DNA of 64,000 bases, from NCBI GenBank assembly GCA_944320255.1, contig CALUGU010000003.1, positions 1 to 64,000 on the forward strand, written 5' to 3'. Made by a program: the position numbers and the translations under genes. The notes beneath the pieces were generated by a model that worked only from the letters and a program-made list of their open reading frames with translations, was not told where the DNA came from and searched no databases. The DNA comes from an uncultured Prevotella sp. GTDB lineage: Bacteria > Bacteroidota > Bacteroidia > Bacteroidales > Bacteroidaceae. Positions 46,570-55,320 of this stretch are shown here, in pieces (position 1 is the stretch's first letter; the number at the start of each line of letters is the position of its first letter).

Positions 46570-47202
46570 TTAATATCCTACTGGCATATACACTAACGGT
46601 GTGATTTTCTCGCTTATGCCAAGGAACTTTTGCATTTCTTTTGTTTCGTCGCCGGCGTAGCAGCATACTGTTGCTAATCCGTTGGCTGCGCAATACAGGT
46701 AAACGTTTTGCATCACTGCGCCAACGTTGAGGCCGCTTATGGCCTGGTTGCCTCCTGTAAGTCCGGTGTCAGATGCTATTACAAGGACAACCGGGGCTGT
46801 GGCAATGAATTTGTTACGGTCAGCCGCAGCCTTGCGCAGGTCTCCGTTGCCGATTTTAATTAGTTTGTTTGACGGTGCGTCATACCTGAAAGTACCGTCA
46901 GCCTTGCCTACGTAAATGGTTACGTCTTGCCTGTTCATTGCCGATGGGGCAGTGCGTTTGCCGTCTTTACGGTTTACGCCGTCTGCCGCCCATAATAAGT
47001 CAGCCAGTGTTTGGGCGCTTACGGAATTGTCGGTGAACGTGCGTGTTGAGCGGCGGTCTTGCAAGGCTTTTGTCAGACTGCCGGCCACGTTGCTTTGTGT
47101 AGGCTGGGGCAGGGTTGTTTCCTGTGCGCTGGCTTTTCCGCAAAACACAGTCATTCCGAGCATTGCGGCTACAGCGGTTGTGATGATTTTGTTCTTTTTC
47201 AT
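46570..47202 (-). CDS. Exported nitroreductase-fold (SagB/ThcOx-like) protein
   Basis: FMN-dependent nitroreductase-fold protein of 210 residues with a signal peptide (mature near ASAQE). The fold marks are RRSTRTFTDNSVSAQTLADLLWAADG near 50-75, with the FMN-binding Arg-Ser-x-Arg pattern, and the C-terminal GLATVCCYAG. The export signal is unusual for a cofactor-bound oxidoreductase but occurs in this phylum. A -7 box TAAATTTG on the minus strand (47235-47242) lies upstream. The substrate is unknown; it is not the DMB synthase BluB, as key features are not seen and it is exported. Confidence 0.8.
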   Translation of the reverse strand: MKKNKIITTAVAAMLGMTVFCGKASAQETTLPQPTQSNVAGSLTKALQDRRSTRTFTDNSVSAQTLADLLWAADGVNRKDGKRTAPSAMNRQDVTIYVGKADGTFRYDAPSNKLIKIGNGDLRKAAADRNKFIATAPVVLVIASDTGLTGGNQAISGLNVGAVMQNVYLYCAANGLATVCCYAGDETKEMQKFLGISEKITPLVYMPVGY

Positions 47203-47234
47203 ATCATTACGGTTTAAAGTGTCATTACGTATCG

Positions 47235-47242
47235 CAAATTTA
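47235..47242 (-). promoter_or_regulatory. -7 box of the nitroreductase-like gene
   Basis: TAAATTTG on the minus strand, about 33 nt before the start codon; no good -33 element was found. Confidence 0.4.
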
Positions 47243-47356
47243 TCACAAATGTTTTAGAAAACGTAAAATGTCAATCTTTTTTTCGTTTTGTTATATTTTA
47301 GTAGACATTTAGCGAAAGAACGTCTCTGTATAGAGGAGGTGGAAAAGACGCGGACA

Positions 47357-48370
47357 TTACGGTCTGCGCCTTGTAATGACATATATTATTACGGGTGCGC
47401 CAAGTATCGGTGTTATGGCGTTCAGCGGTATCACGCCGCTTTCGCCGGGAAGGGTGCATACGATGTTGCACACAAGGGCTACCACGGCTCCCATGATTAT
47501 CGTCGAAGGGATTAGGCTGCGGTGGTTGTCGGTGTTTAGCATAATTCTTGATACGTGCGGAACGGCAAGGCCGATGAACGCTATCGGGCCGCAAAACGCC
47601 GTGGCCGTGGCCGTCAGTAATCCGGTGATGAGCAGCAACTTGTTGCGTAAGCTGATTGTGTTGACACCGAGGTTTTCAGCGTATTGTTCGCCTAAAAGCA
47701 ATGTGTTGAGCGGTTTTGTCAGCAACAAGGCGGCTGCAAGACCGCAAACAGAGACCAAGGAGAATGCCGGAAGCATGGCGAGCGTCACTCCGCCGAAGTT
47801 GCCAAGCCCCCATACCATATAAGAATGTACGCCTTCCTCGGTTGAGAAGAAGTTGAGCAGGGCTATGGCGGATGACGCGACATAGCCGGTCATTATGCCC
47901 GTGATGAGAAGCATCACATTGTTTTTCACTATGCGTGAGAAAGCCAAAAGCAAACCCATGACGGCCATTGCGCCGGCGAAAGACGCCGCGATGACGGCGA
48001 GGAAGCCCGTCAGGGTGAACGTTCCAAGCGTCAATCCTCCACCTATGCCAAGCAAGACACACGCTGCGCCGAGGCTTGCGCCGCTGTTGATGCCGAATAT
48101 CGACGGCCCTGCCAAGGGATTGCGGAACGCCGTCTGGAGCAATAATCCGCTGACGGCGAGCGAACTGCCGCACAGTATTGCGGTGACGGCTTGTGGCAGT
48201 CGGGCTTGTATCACGATGTAGTCCCAGGCCGGTTGGCCGCTTCCGTTGCCAAGCAAGATGTCCGCAACGGCGCCGAAAGGTATGCTTACAGCTCCCAATA
48301 CGAGGTTGAGCACAAACAGCGGCACTATCGATGCTGCGGTCGCAATGTTTATTTTGGTCTGCTTGCTCAT
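47357..48370 (-). CDS. btuC: Cobalamin ABC transporter permease (FecCD/BtuC family)
   Basis: Inner-membrane permease of 337 residues with about ten helices. RLPQAVTAILCGSSLAVSGLLLQTAFRNPLAGPSIFGINSGAS-like sequence near 55-100 and FIGLAVPHVSR near 270 mark the FecCD/BtuC family. It overlaps btuF by 4 nt and is the last gene of a riboswitch-controlled operon, which is why cobalamin is the proposed substrate. No BtuD ATPase gene follows: the next gene downstream is the nitroreductase-like gene. Confidence 0.9.
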   Translation of the reverse strand: MSKQTKINIATAASIVPLFVLNLVLGAVSIPFGAVADILLGNGSGQPAWDYIVIQARLPQAVTAILCGSSLAVSGLLLQTAFRNPLAGPSIFGINSGASLGAACVLLGIGGGLTLGTFTLTGFLAVIAASFAGAMAVMGLLLAFSRIVKNNVMLLITGIMTGYVASSAIALLNFFSTEEGVHSYMVWGLGNFGGVTLAMLPAFSLVSVCGLAAALLLTKPLNTLLLGEQYAENLGVNTISLRNKLLLITGLLTATATAFCGPIAFIGLAVPHVSRIMLNTDNHRSLIPSTIIMGAVVALVCNIVCTLPGESGVIPLNAITPILGAPVIIYVITRRRP

Positions 48371-49512
48371 TTCAGTGGTTCAAAGTATTTTGGCTTTCCG
48401 AGGCTTGACAGGTCGGGATGTGTGATGATGATGAAGTCGCGCAACAGCCAGTCAGGGCGGAAAGGCGTGTCTTCATAGAATGTCGTTGTCGTGGTGTTGC
48501 AGCCGTAGACGGCCTTGTCCTTGAACGCCTTGAACTCCGCATAGCCATTGTTCTCGGCAAGGAGCGACGTGTATGAAGCCGGATGCGCGCCGCTGTAGCG
48601 GTACATCCAGACGTCAGAGCCGCCGGCCTTGGCGAGCACCGTCTCGAACGTGAGTTGCAGGCTGCCGCTGCTTTTGTCGCTTGCGAAGGCGTAGCCTGCG
48701 TTGGCGTCGGCGATTATGCCGCCGATGGTGCTGCGCCCTCCGGGCACATACCATACGGAGCCTTCCACCTTGTCAATTATCACAGACTTGCGTGTGTGTG
48801 ATTTCTTTGCCGTCTCTTTCAGGGCATCATAGTTCTTTTCGACAGCGGCGAACAGGCTGTCAGCCCTGCCTTCCGCGCCGAAAAGCATTCCGTAAAACTT
48901 CATCCATTCAGCCCTGCCCAGCGCAGACGTCTCCATATAGTCTGCCAGTTCGATGATGGGGCTGCCCCATTCGTCAAGCCTGCCGTAGCCTCCGCTGTTC
49001 TGGAACGGCGATATTAGCACGGCGTCGGCGTCAATCTCGATAATCTTTTCCAACGTCGGGGCTGTGCTGTTGCCGCAGTCGGCTATCTTTCCGCAGGCGT
49101 ATTGCCGCTTAATCCACGGCTGGTTGATGTAGCGCAGGTCGCAAACGCCCTTGATTGCGTCGCCCTTTCCTAATCCGACCAAAAGCCCGCAATGCACCGA
49201 AGTAGTCACTACGGCGCGGCGCAGCGGCGTGCGGACTACCGTGGCCGACGCGGGGAAGCGTGAGGCCATGCCGCCGCCGGCTTGCTTTTCGCCGACGAGA
49301 ACGTATGTGTGCAGCGTCTTTCCCTTGTTCCACGGGTCGCCGATTGTCACGACGGTGAAGCTGTCGTGCTTTACGATGGTTAGCAGTTCGGCGTATTTCA
49401 GGCGCACTGTGTCGCCGCCGGAAAAAGCCGCCGTGCCGCCGCCCGCGTTGCACGAGCAAAGCAGGACGAGCGCCACGGCGGCACAAGTGATGATGATTTT
49501 TAGGTTATTCAT
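48367..49512 (-). CDS. btuF: Cobalamin-binding periplasmic lipoprotein (BtuF-like)
   Basis: Substrate-binding protein of 381 residues for the BtuC permease. It has a lipobox LLCSC (Cys20 or so) and the class III binding-protein pattern: VVTTSVHCGLLVGLGKGDAIKGVCD near 103, LEKIIEIDADAVLISPF near 155, and AGYAFASDKSSGSLQLTFETVLAKAGGSDVWM-like C-lobe near 280. Its start lies 8 nt inside the end of btuG. It is predicted to hand cobalamin from BtuB to BtuC. Confidence 0.85.
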   Translation of the reverse strand: MNNLKIIITCAAVALVLLCSCNAGGGTAAFSGGDTVRLKYAELLTIVKHDSFTVVTIGDPWNKGKTLHTYVLVGEKQAGGGMASRFPASATVVRTPLRRAVVTTSVHCGLLVGLGKGDAIKGVCDLRYINQPWIKRQYACGKIADCGNSTAPTLEKIIEIDADAVLISPFQNSGGYGRLDEWGSPIIELADYMETSALGRAEWMKFYGMLFGAEGRADSLFAAVEKNYDALKETAKKSHTRKSVIIDKVEGSVWYVPGGRSTIGGIIADANAGYAFASDKSSGSLQLTFETVLAKAGGSDVWMYRYSGAHPASYTSLLAENNGYAEFKAFKDKAVYGCNTTTTTFYEDTPFRPDWLLRDFIIITHPDLSSLGKPKYFEPLK

Positions 49513-50626
49513 TTATTATGTTATAGTTAAAGACAAGGGCCGTGGGGCCTACGCCCGTGGCGAACTGCCTTACAAACGTGCCGTCGGCCTTGTATTGGTT
49601 GACGTAGCCGTTGTTGAAATAGTCGGCGTAGCCTGTGTCGGGGTCTATCTTGTATGACGTGACGTAGACGTCGCCCGACACTTCGTCAACGGCAATCGCC
49701 GCCGGATACTCTATGTCGTCGCCGCTGACGAACGTCTTTGTCTCGCCGGTCGAGATGTCGTATACGTTGTAAGTTACGGGCGTGGCGGGATATGTATATG
49801 GTGCGTTGACGGTGTAAATCAGGCCGCGCTGGGCGTCAACGGCCATCATCGTTGCGTCAACCACCTTCGTCACTTTGCCGTTTTGCATGAGGCGCACGCC
49901 GGCGTCGGCCTGGTTCCAGCTCTCGTCATACCGTCCGGCGTCGAGGATGTAAAGGTTGTCGCCTATGGTGGCGAAGCCCGTAGGGTTCATTATCAGCGCG
50001 TCCTTGAAGTCTGTCACGGTGCCTGTGTTGAGGTCGATGCACGAGAGCGACGGGTTCACGCCGTTGCCGTAGTCGGAGTTTGCCACGTACAGGTAAGAGC
50101 CTTGCAGTGCCAAGCCTTCAGGGTAAGAGCCTGCCTGGTAGATGTTGGCAAGCGTGTAGTCGGTGGTGTCAATCTGCGCCACGTAGCCGTCGAACGTTGA
50201 CACGTAGACATACTTGCCGCCCGCTGCGAGACGCCGGGGCTGCTTGCCCTTGTCGTCGCCCATAAGTTCGGTGGTGTTTATTCGTTCTGACTTTAGCGTG
50301 TTGCGGTCTACCACTTCAATGGTGTTCTCGCCAGTCACGGCGATGTACAGTTTGCTGCCGAGAATTATGGCGTCGTTTGGCGTGTTGCCGAGTGAGCGAT
50401 TGTTGGCCGTGCGGAATGCGTCCTGCGCCACGGTGCCGTCTTTGCTGATGAACGTCAGGCTGCCGTATATTTGTTGGCTTGCGTTTCCTGCGTTGATTAT
50501 GAACAGGCCGTCGGTGACGGTGACGGTTGACGGCGGCGGTGTTTGCGTGCCGTCGTCGTCGCTGCACGCTGTGAATGTTGTGATGCACATGGCCGCTATC
50601 GCGGCGATTGAAAGTAACTTTTTCAT
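49505..50626 (-). CDS. btuG: Surface cobalamin-binding beta-propeller lipoprotein (BtuG-like)
   Basis: Lipoprotein of 373 residues with lipobox FTAC (Cys21) and an acidic stretch SDDDG after it, as in surface-exposed lipoproteins of this phylum. The rest is a run of repeated strands forming a YncE/DUF5074-type beta-propeller (GSKLYIAVTGENTIEVVDRNT, GGKYVYVSTFDGYVAQID, GSYLYVANSDYGNG). In Bacteroides, BtuG proteins of this kind bind cobalamin very tightly and sit on BtuB. Its place between btuB and btuF in a cobalamin operon supports that role. Confidence 0.85.
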   Translation of the reverse strand: MKKLLSIAAIAAMCITTFTACSDDDGTQTPPPSTVTVTDGLFIINAGNASQQIYGSLTFISKDGTVAQDAFRTANNRSLGNTPNDAIILGSKLYIAVTGENTIEVVDRNTLKSERINTTELMGDDKGKQPRRLAAGGKYVYVSTFDGYVAQIDTTDYTLANIYQAGSYPEGLALQGSYLYVANSDYGNGVNPSLSCIDLNTGTVTDFKDALIMNPTGFATIGDNLYILDAGRYDESWNQADAGVRLMQNGKVTKVVDATMMAVDAQRGLIYTVNAPYTYPATPVTYNVYDISTGETKTFVSGDDIEYPAAIAVDEVSGDVYVTSYKIDPDTGYADYFNNGYVNQYKADGTFVRQFATGVGPTALVFNYNIINE

Positions 50627-50737
50627 ATTGATGGTGTTTATTGTTGATAAGTCAAATGAGGCAAATAGGCCAAATGAGCCGGATAAGCCAAATAGTCAAA
50701 TAGGCGAATGAGCCAGATGAGCCGAATAGGGCTGTGC
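50627..50737. repeat. Short-period repeat gap between btuB and btuG
   Basis: A run of 10-nt-like words AAATGAGCC, AAATAGGCC and GATGAGCCG (50653-50730) fills the gap. It is the opposite-strand equivalent of the GGCTCATTTGG words in repeat block B. Confidence 0.6.
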
Positions 50738-52732
50738 TTAAAAGCTGTATTTTACCGAGAACTGGTAGCTTCTGCCTGGCATGGGGTAGTGGCTTACTAT
50801 CTCGTATTGCTTGTCGAGCAGGTTCTTCACGTCGGCGCGAGCCTCTATCTCGCCGAAAGCCAAGCGGAAGGTGCGGTATGCCGTGACGCCGAGTTCGGCG
50901 TATCCGTTCACCCGTGTGCCGTCATAGTGCTGGTTGTTCGTGTATCGGTGGCTCATGCCGTGGCCGTGCACCGAGACGTTCACCCACGGGTTCTCGAAAC
51001 TGACGGCTGCGCTGCCTTGGTGTTCGGGTATGTAAGCTATTTGGTTGCCATAGTAAGGCGACTCCTCGTTTGTCTTGTTTTCGGAGCGTTGCCAGGTGTA
51101 GTTGGCCGTGGCGGTCAATGCGACGTGCGGGCTGAAGTTATGGCGCAGCGTGGCTTCGGCCTCGACGCCGTGGCCTTCCACCTTGCCTACGTTGATGTTC
51201 GTCCACACGAACATATTGTAAGGCACGGCCACAATCTTGTCAGTCACGCGGTTAACGTACCCGTCAACCGAAAGGCTCACTGACGACGCCCTGCCGTAGC
51301 CGTGACGCCAAGCCAGTCCGAGGTTCAGCTGGTCGGTGCTTTCCGGCAGCAGGTCCGTGCTGCCGTAGTGGAAGAAATAAGACTCGTTGAACGTCGGCGC
51401 GCGGAATATGTTTTTGTATGACAGGCGCACGTACAAGTCCTCATCAGCCAGCACACGGTAAGACGCCGACACCGACGGCGACAGCCTCCGCATGTCGCGC
51501 GCCGACTTGCCGCGCCTTGAGCTGTTGAAATACATCGACCACAACAGGCGCGCCGTGACAGTGAGCCTTGCGCTGCGGTAGCGCGCCGTGGCCGCCTGCA
51601 ACACTGTGTGGCGCAGCGGGCGGGTGTCTGTGGCGAGACTGCTGTTGAGGTTGTTGAACATATAGTCGGCCGCGTAGCTCGCCGCCCACGCCTTCGCCGG
51701 GGTGTAGAGCACGCACGCCGAGGCGTAGGCCTCGCGCTGCCAGTAGCTTGCGTCGTTAATGCCGTCCTTGTAGACGCCGTTCGTATATTCAGACGCAGCC
51801 CAGTTGAACTTGGCGTTCAGCTTCACGGCCAGCTTGCCGCCGTCCCACGCACGGTATTGCATTTGGGCGAAGGCGTTGCGGTCGTGCAGGCGTTCGTCGC
51901 TGACGTCGGTGTAATATCTCACCTGTCCGGGCAGCTGCCGGTCGTTGTCGTAATAGTAAGCCTTTCCCGTCAGCACGCTTCTGCGCCCGGTCTTCCAGGC
52001 AAAGCCGGCCTCGCCGTGGGCTGAGTTCATCATGCTGTTGGTGCGCCGCTTGCGGCTCGTCGCCGCTCCGTTGTAGAGCGTGAAAGGATAGTCGTTCTCG
52101 GCGTAGGTGTATTCGCCCGCAGCCGTCAGGGTGAACCTGTCGCTTATGTTGTGGCTGTAACTTAGGTACGGGCTGACGTAGCCGAACGAGCCGAGCTTCA
52201 CCTGGGCCGTGACGTGCGGGCTTGTGTCGCCCGTGGCGGGCGTCGGCGTGCTGATAGCCAGCATCGCCGCGTAGGCCGCGTTGCGCGCAGGGATGAAGAT
52301 GTCGTCGTTGTCGCCTACTGTCAGCGATATGCTCCCGGCATTTTCCAGCGAATAGCGTGACACGTCTATTTCGCCCGTCTGGCAGTCGCTCAGCACAATG
52401 CCGTCGTAGCTTACGCCAGTGTGCCCGGCCCCCATGCCGCGCACGGCCACGGTCTTCATTCCGCCCGCTCCGCCGTAGTCGCGCAGGGTGACGCCCGGCA
52501 GGCGGTGCAGGGCGTCGGCTATGTCGGCGATGCCGAGGCGCAGCATGGCGTCGGCGTCGAGCACGCGCGTCGGCGCGGTGGCTGACAGCCGTCCCTTGGC
52601 CATACGTTCGGTGACGGTTACGCCGTCAAGGGTGCGCCCGTCGGCTATGCTGTCGGCGGTTATGGTTTGCGCCCCGGCGGATACGTGGCACGCCAAGGCT
52701 GCGGCCAATGGTAAAAGTCTGAAATGTTCCAA
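50738..52732 (-). CDS. btuB: TonB-dependent cobalamin receptor (BtuB-like)
   Basis: Outer-membrane TonB-dependent receptor of 664 residues. A short signal peptide ends near SAGAQ; TLDGVTVTERMAKG resembles a TonB-box region, and the plug follows (LHRLPGVTLRDYGGAGGMKTVAVRGMGAGHTGVSYDG). The 22-stranded barrel ends in the aromatic SYQFSVKYSF. A TTG start at 52732 is used: an in-frame stop lies two codons upstream and no ATG is available. It is the first gene behind the cobalamin riboswitch, which assigns the substrate. Confidence 0.88.
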   Translation of the reverse strand: MEHFRLLPLAAALACHVSAGAQTITADSIADGRTLDGVTVTERMAKGRLSATAPTRVLDADAMLRLGIADIADALHRLPGVTLRDYGGAGGMKTVAVRGMGAGHTGVSYDGIVLSDCQTGEIDVSRYSLENAGSISLTVGDNDDIFIPARNAAYAAMLAISTPTPATGDTSPHVTAQVKLGSFGYVSPYLSYSHNISDRFTLTAAGEYTYAENDYPFTLYNGAATSRKRRTNSMMNSAHGEAGFAWKTGRRSVLTGKAYYYDNDRQLPGQVRYYTDVSDERLHDRNAFAQMQYRAWDGGKLAVKLNAKFNWAASEYTNGVYKDGINDASYWQREAYASACVLYTPAKAWAASYAADYMFNNLNSSLATDTRPLRHTVLQAATARYRSARLTVTARLLWSMYFNSSRRGKSARDMRRLSPSVSASYRVLADEDLYVRLSYKNIFRAPTFNESYFFHYGSTDLLPESTDQLNLGLAWRHGYGRASSVSLSVDGYVNRVTDKIVAVPYNMFVWTNINVGKVEGHGVEAEATLRHNFSPHVALTATANYTWQRSENKTNEESPYYGNQIAYIPEHQGSAAVSFENPWVNVSVHGHGMSHRYTNNQHYDGTRVNGYAELGVTAYRTFRLAFGEIEARADVKNLLDKQYEIVSHYPMPGRSYQFSVKYSF

Positions 52733-52782
52733 TGTCTAAAACGCAATACACTGCCTTCCTCGAAGCGGTGGATTAAACTTAA

Positions 52783-52942
52783 CTGACGGCAGGTCTTCTG
52801 ACTTCGCTGTCTTGGGCGGACTGCCTTCCCGGCGTAAAAAGTGTGCCAGTGGCTTTTAGTCCGTCTCGAAAATGACAGCTCACAGCAGCGGGACTGTACG
52901 GGATTTTCACCCGTTTCCCTTTTAATCTCACTTAACGTGTGA
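52783..52942 (-). ncRNA. Cobalamin riboswitch upstream of btuB
   Basis: The minus strand carries the cobalamin-aptamer hallmarks: GGTGAAAATCCCGTACAG, then CCCGCTGCTGTGAGC, the B12-box AAGCCACTGGC (about 52840-52855), and the closing GCCGGGAAGG...AGTCAGAAGACCTGCC. It starts close to the predicted transcription start and ends about 50 nt before btuB. When bound it should lower expression of btuB-G-F-C. Confidence 0.93.
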
Positions 52943-52957
52943 ACCAATCAGCGGCTG

Positions 52958-52988
52958 CAAAGTTAAGAATAAAAATCTTTCTCGCAAA
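52958..52988 (-). promoter_or_regulatory. Promoter of the cobalamin uptake operon
   Basis: On the minus strand TAACTTTG (52958-52965) and TTTG (52985-52988) are 19 nt apart, a near-perfect match to the Bacteroidota consensus. The riboswitch begins within about 20 nt of it. Confidence 0.75.
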
Positions 52989-53542
52989 GAAAACGCATCT
53001 TATTTTTGGTTTTTCAGTCATTGCGGCAGCGTTTGCCGTTGTGCGCAGGGTGTTAGCGTTTTGTCGTTGTAGGTTTCAAAATGTCATTTCGTGTTTGTCG
53101 GGATTTTCCGTCAAAATAGAAAATCGGCTGTCTTCTGGTTGTCCTTTTCGTAACCATTAACCGCCGCTTTTGTCCGAAATTACGGTTGTTTCTTATAGTA
53201 AAAGCCGTCATTACGGGTAGTAAAAGCCGTTATTAAGGATAGTAAAAGCCGTCATCACGAGTGGTAAAAGCCGTTATTACTACCGGTAAAGGCCGTTATT
53301 ACGTGTTTTAACGGGCGTTATTGCTGCACACTTTTACGGCAAAGCGCATAAGCGTTTGGCAGTCAGCCTTTTAGCGTTGCACGCGAAAATATGGCGTATT
53401 TACGGCCAAAGGCTCGTTATTTTACGGCGAGGCCATTCTGGAGCGTCAACGAAAATCAATGTGTAAGCGTCTTTACGTTATGTTGTGTCATAATGATGTA
53501 TGGACATAACGGTGTGTTTATGTAATATCAATGTTCAGGGCG
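52989..53542. other. Non-coding spacer between cobalamin operon promoter and recN terminator
   Basis: About 550 nt without a gene. It contains the six-unit 22-bp array at 53197-53328; the remainder is G/T-rich sequence in which nothing else was recognised. Confidence 0.6.
53197..53328 (+). repeat. 22-bp periodic array, locus 5 (six units)
   Basis: Units start at 53197, 53219, 53241, 53263, 53285 and 53307. The first four carry (A/G)GTAAAAGCCGT(T/C)AT, the fifth GGTAAAGGCCGTTATTAC and the last a degenerate TTTAACGGGCGTTATT. The last 6-7 nt of each unit vary. This is the clearest of the five arrays. Confidence 0.75.
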
Positions 53543-53594
53543 TAAAAAATGCCATACCCTCGTGCCCGGTTTTACGGGGTGGGGGTATGGCATT
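53543..53594 (-). terminator. Terminator of the recN operon
   Basis: A perfect 11-12-bp stem (AATGCCATACCC at 53549-53559 side with 53583-53594) is followed on the minus strand by a run of T (A run at 53544-53549). It lies about 30 nt after recN. Confidence 0.85.
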
Positions 53595-53625
53595 AAGTTT
53601 ATGTCAGGCAGATGACCGATTGGAG

Positions 53626-55296
53626 TTATTTCACCTTCAGCAGTTCCTTGGCGTTGCTTACCGCAGCCTCGGTTATTTCAGAGCCGCTCAACATCTGTGC
53701 TATCTCGTTTACGCGCTCGTCGTCGGTGAGCTGGCTCATGCGTGTGGTGGTGCCGTTTTCGGCTTCCTCCTTGTACACTTTGTAGTGTGCGGAGCCTTTG
53801 GCGGCTATTTGCGGCAGGTGTGTGATGCTGATAACCTGGCGTTCGGCTCGCGCCATGTCCTGCATTATGCCGCCCATCTTCTCGGCAATCTTTCCGCTAA
53901 CGCCGGTGTCAATCTCGTCGAAAATGATGGTGGGCAGCTTCACCGCGCCGCTTATCATCGCTTTCAGCGAGAGCATCACCCTCGCTATCTCGCCTCCTGA
54001 CGCCACTTGGGCCACGGGCTGCATCGGCGTGCTCGTGTTTGCGCTGAACATGAACGACACGCGGTCGTGCCCGTCGCCGCCGAGTTCCTTGTTCTCTATG
54101 CTCACGGAGAAGCGCACTTTCGGTATGCCTAACGCTATCAGCCTTTCGGGCATTTCCTTCTCAACCGCCTTTGCGGCTTTCGTGCGCACAGCCGTCAGTT
54201 TACCAGCAAGCGCGCCACACTCTTCAGCCAGAGCCTGTTCACGCTTTTGCATCTCGGCTATTTCCTCGTCGCTGTTGTCTATGCGGCTCAGCCTGGCCTC
54301 CATGTCAGCTTGCAACGCGAGCAGCTCGTTGACGGTTGTTACGTTGTGTTTGTGTTGCAGTGAGTAGATTTTGTCGAGCGTGGCGTTCACTTGCTCAAGG
54401 CGTTTGGGGTCGAACTCGATGTCGGCGGCGTCGCCGCTTACTTCCTGCAAGATGTCTTTCAGCTCGATGTAGCAGCTTTCCATGCGTTCGGCCAGCGCCT
54501 TTGTCTCCGGATAGATGTCCGTTATGTTCTCAAGCGAGCGCACGGCTTCTTTCAGCTTGTCGGTTACTCCGCCGTCGGCGTCGCCGCCCGCCGATAATAT
54601 GTTTTCCACTCCGTAAAGGGCGGTCTTGATTTCCTCCACGTGGCTAAGCATGTCGCTCTCACGCTCAAGTTCTTCCTGCATGTCAGGTTGCAGCCCGGCT
54701 TCGCTAAGCTCTTTAAGCTGGAAGCGTATGAAGTCTTCGTTCTTCTTGCATTCCTCCGCCTCGTCGCGCATCCGCTGCACCTCTTTCCTTAATGCCTTCA
54801 GTTCAGCGAAACGCTCCTTGTATTTTTCAAGCAGCGGCTTGTCGTCGGCAATGATGTCGATTACGTTCAGTTGGAAGTTCTCCTCGTTCAGCAAGAGGTT
54901 CTGGTGTTGGCTGTGTATGTCGATGAGCTGGCTGCCGAGCGTTTTCATCGCGGACAGCGGCACCGGTGTGTCGTTGATGAAAGCGCGGCTTTTCCCCGTG
55001 GGGCTTATCTCGCGGCGGAGTATGCAGTCGTCGGCGTCATAGTCTATGCCGTTGTCGTTGAAGAAGTCTTCCATGCCGTAACGGCTGATGTCGAAATGCG
55101 CTTCGATGACACATTTGCGTGTGTTTTGCTTTATGCATTTCGTGTCGGCGCGCTGCCCCAGCAGCAGGTTGATTGCGCCGAGGATGATGCTCTTGCCGGC
55201 GCCGGTCTCTCCCGTTATCACCGAAAATCCTTGGTTCAGCTTGATGTCAAGCGTGTCAATCAGCGTGAAGTTGTTGATGTATAGTTGTTTAAGCAT
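53626..55296 (-). CDS. recN: DNA repair protein RecN
   Basis: SMC-like ATPase of 556 residues acting in double-strand break repair. Walker A GETGAGKSI at 30-38, the family motif LIDIHSQHQNLLL near 124, two coiled-coil arms (about 150-230 and 300-365), the signature region SGGEIARVMLSLK near 440 and Walker B TIIFDEIDTGVSG near 462 are intact. It is the last gene of a five-gene minus-strand run starting at dnaN. Confidence 0.96.
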   Translation of the reverse strand: MLKQLYINNFTLIDTLDIKLNQGFSVITGETGAGKSIILGAINLLLGQRADTKCIKQNTRKCVIEAHFDISRYGMEDFFNDNGIDYDADDCILRREISPTGKSRAFINDTPVPLSAMKTLGSQLIDIHSQHQNLLLNEENFQLNVIDIIADDKPLLEKYKERFAELKALRKEVQRMRDEAEECKKNEDFIRFQLKELSEAGLQPDMQEELERESDMLSHVEEIKTALYGVENILSAGGDADGGVTDKLKEAVRSLENITDIYPETKALAERMESCYIELKDILQEVSGDAADIEFDPKRLEQVNATLDKIYSLQHKHNVTTVNELLALQADMEARLSRIDNSDEEIAEMQKREQALAEECGALAGKLTAVRTKAAKAVEKEMPERLIALGIPKVRFSVSIENKELGGDGHDRVSFMFSANTSTPMQPVAQVASGGEIARVMLSLKAMISGAVKLPTIIFDEIDTGVSGKIAEKMGGIMQDMARAERQVISITHLPQIAAKGSAHYKVYKEEAENGTTTRMSQLTDDERVNEIAQMLSGSEITEAAVSNAKELLKVK

Positions 55297-55320
55297 TTTG
55301 TCAGACCCGTAAAGTTAGGA

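Noticed and set aside
46570..47202. Nitroreductase-like gene considered as BluB beside the cobalamin operon
   Set aside because: The protein has an export signal, its own promoter and is not under the riboswitch; BluB is cytosolic.
53197..53328. 22-bp array considered as a CRISPR
   Set aside because: There is no fixed repeat separated by unique spacers of similar length: the whole 22-nt unit is semi-conserved, and no cas gene is in the window.
53500..54000. Open frame of 166 codons overlapping the recN 3' end on the plus strand
   Set aside because: Its second half is antisense to recN and its first half crosses the recN terminator.
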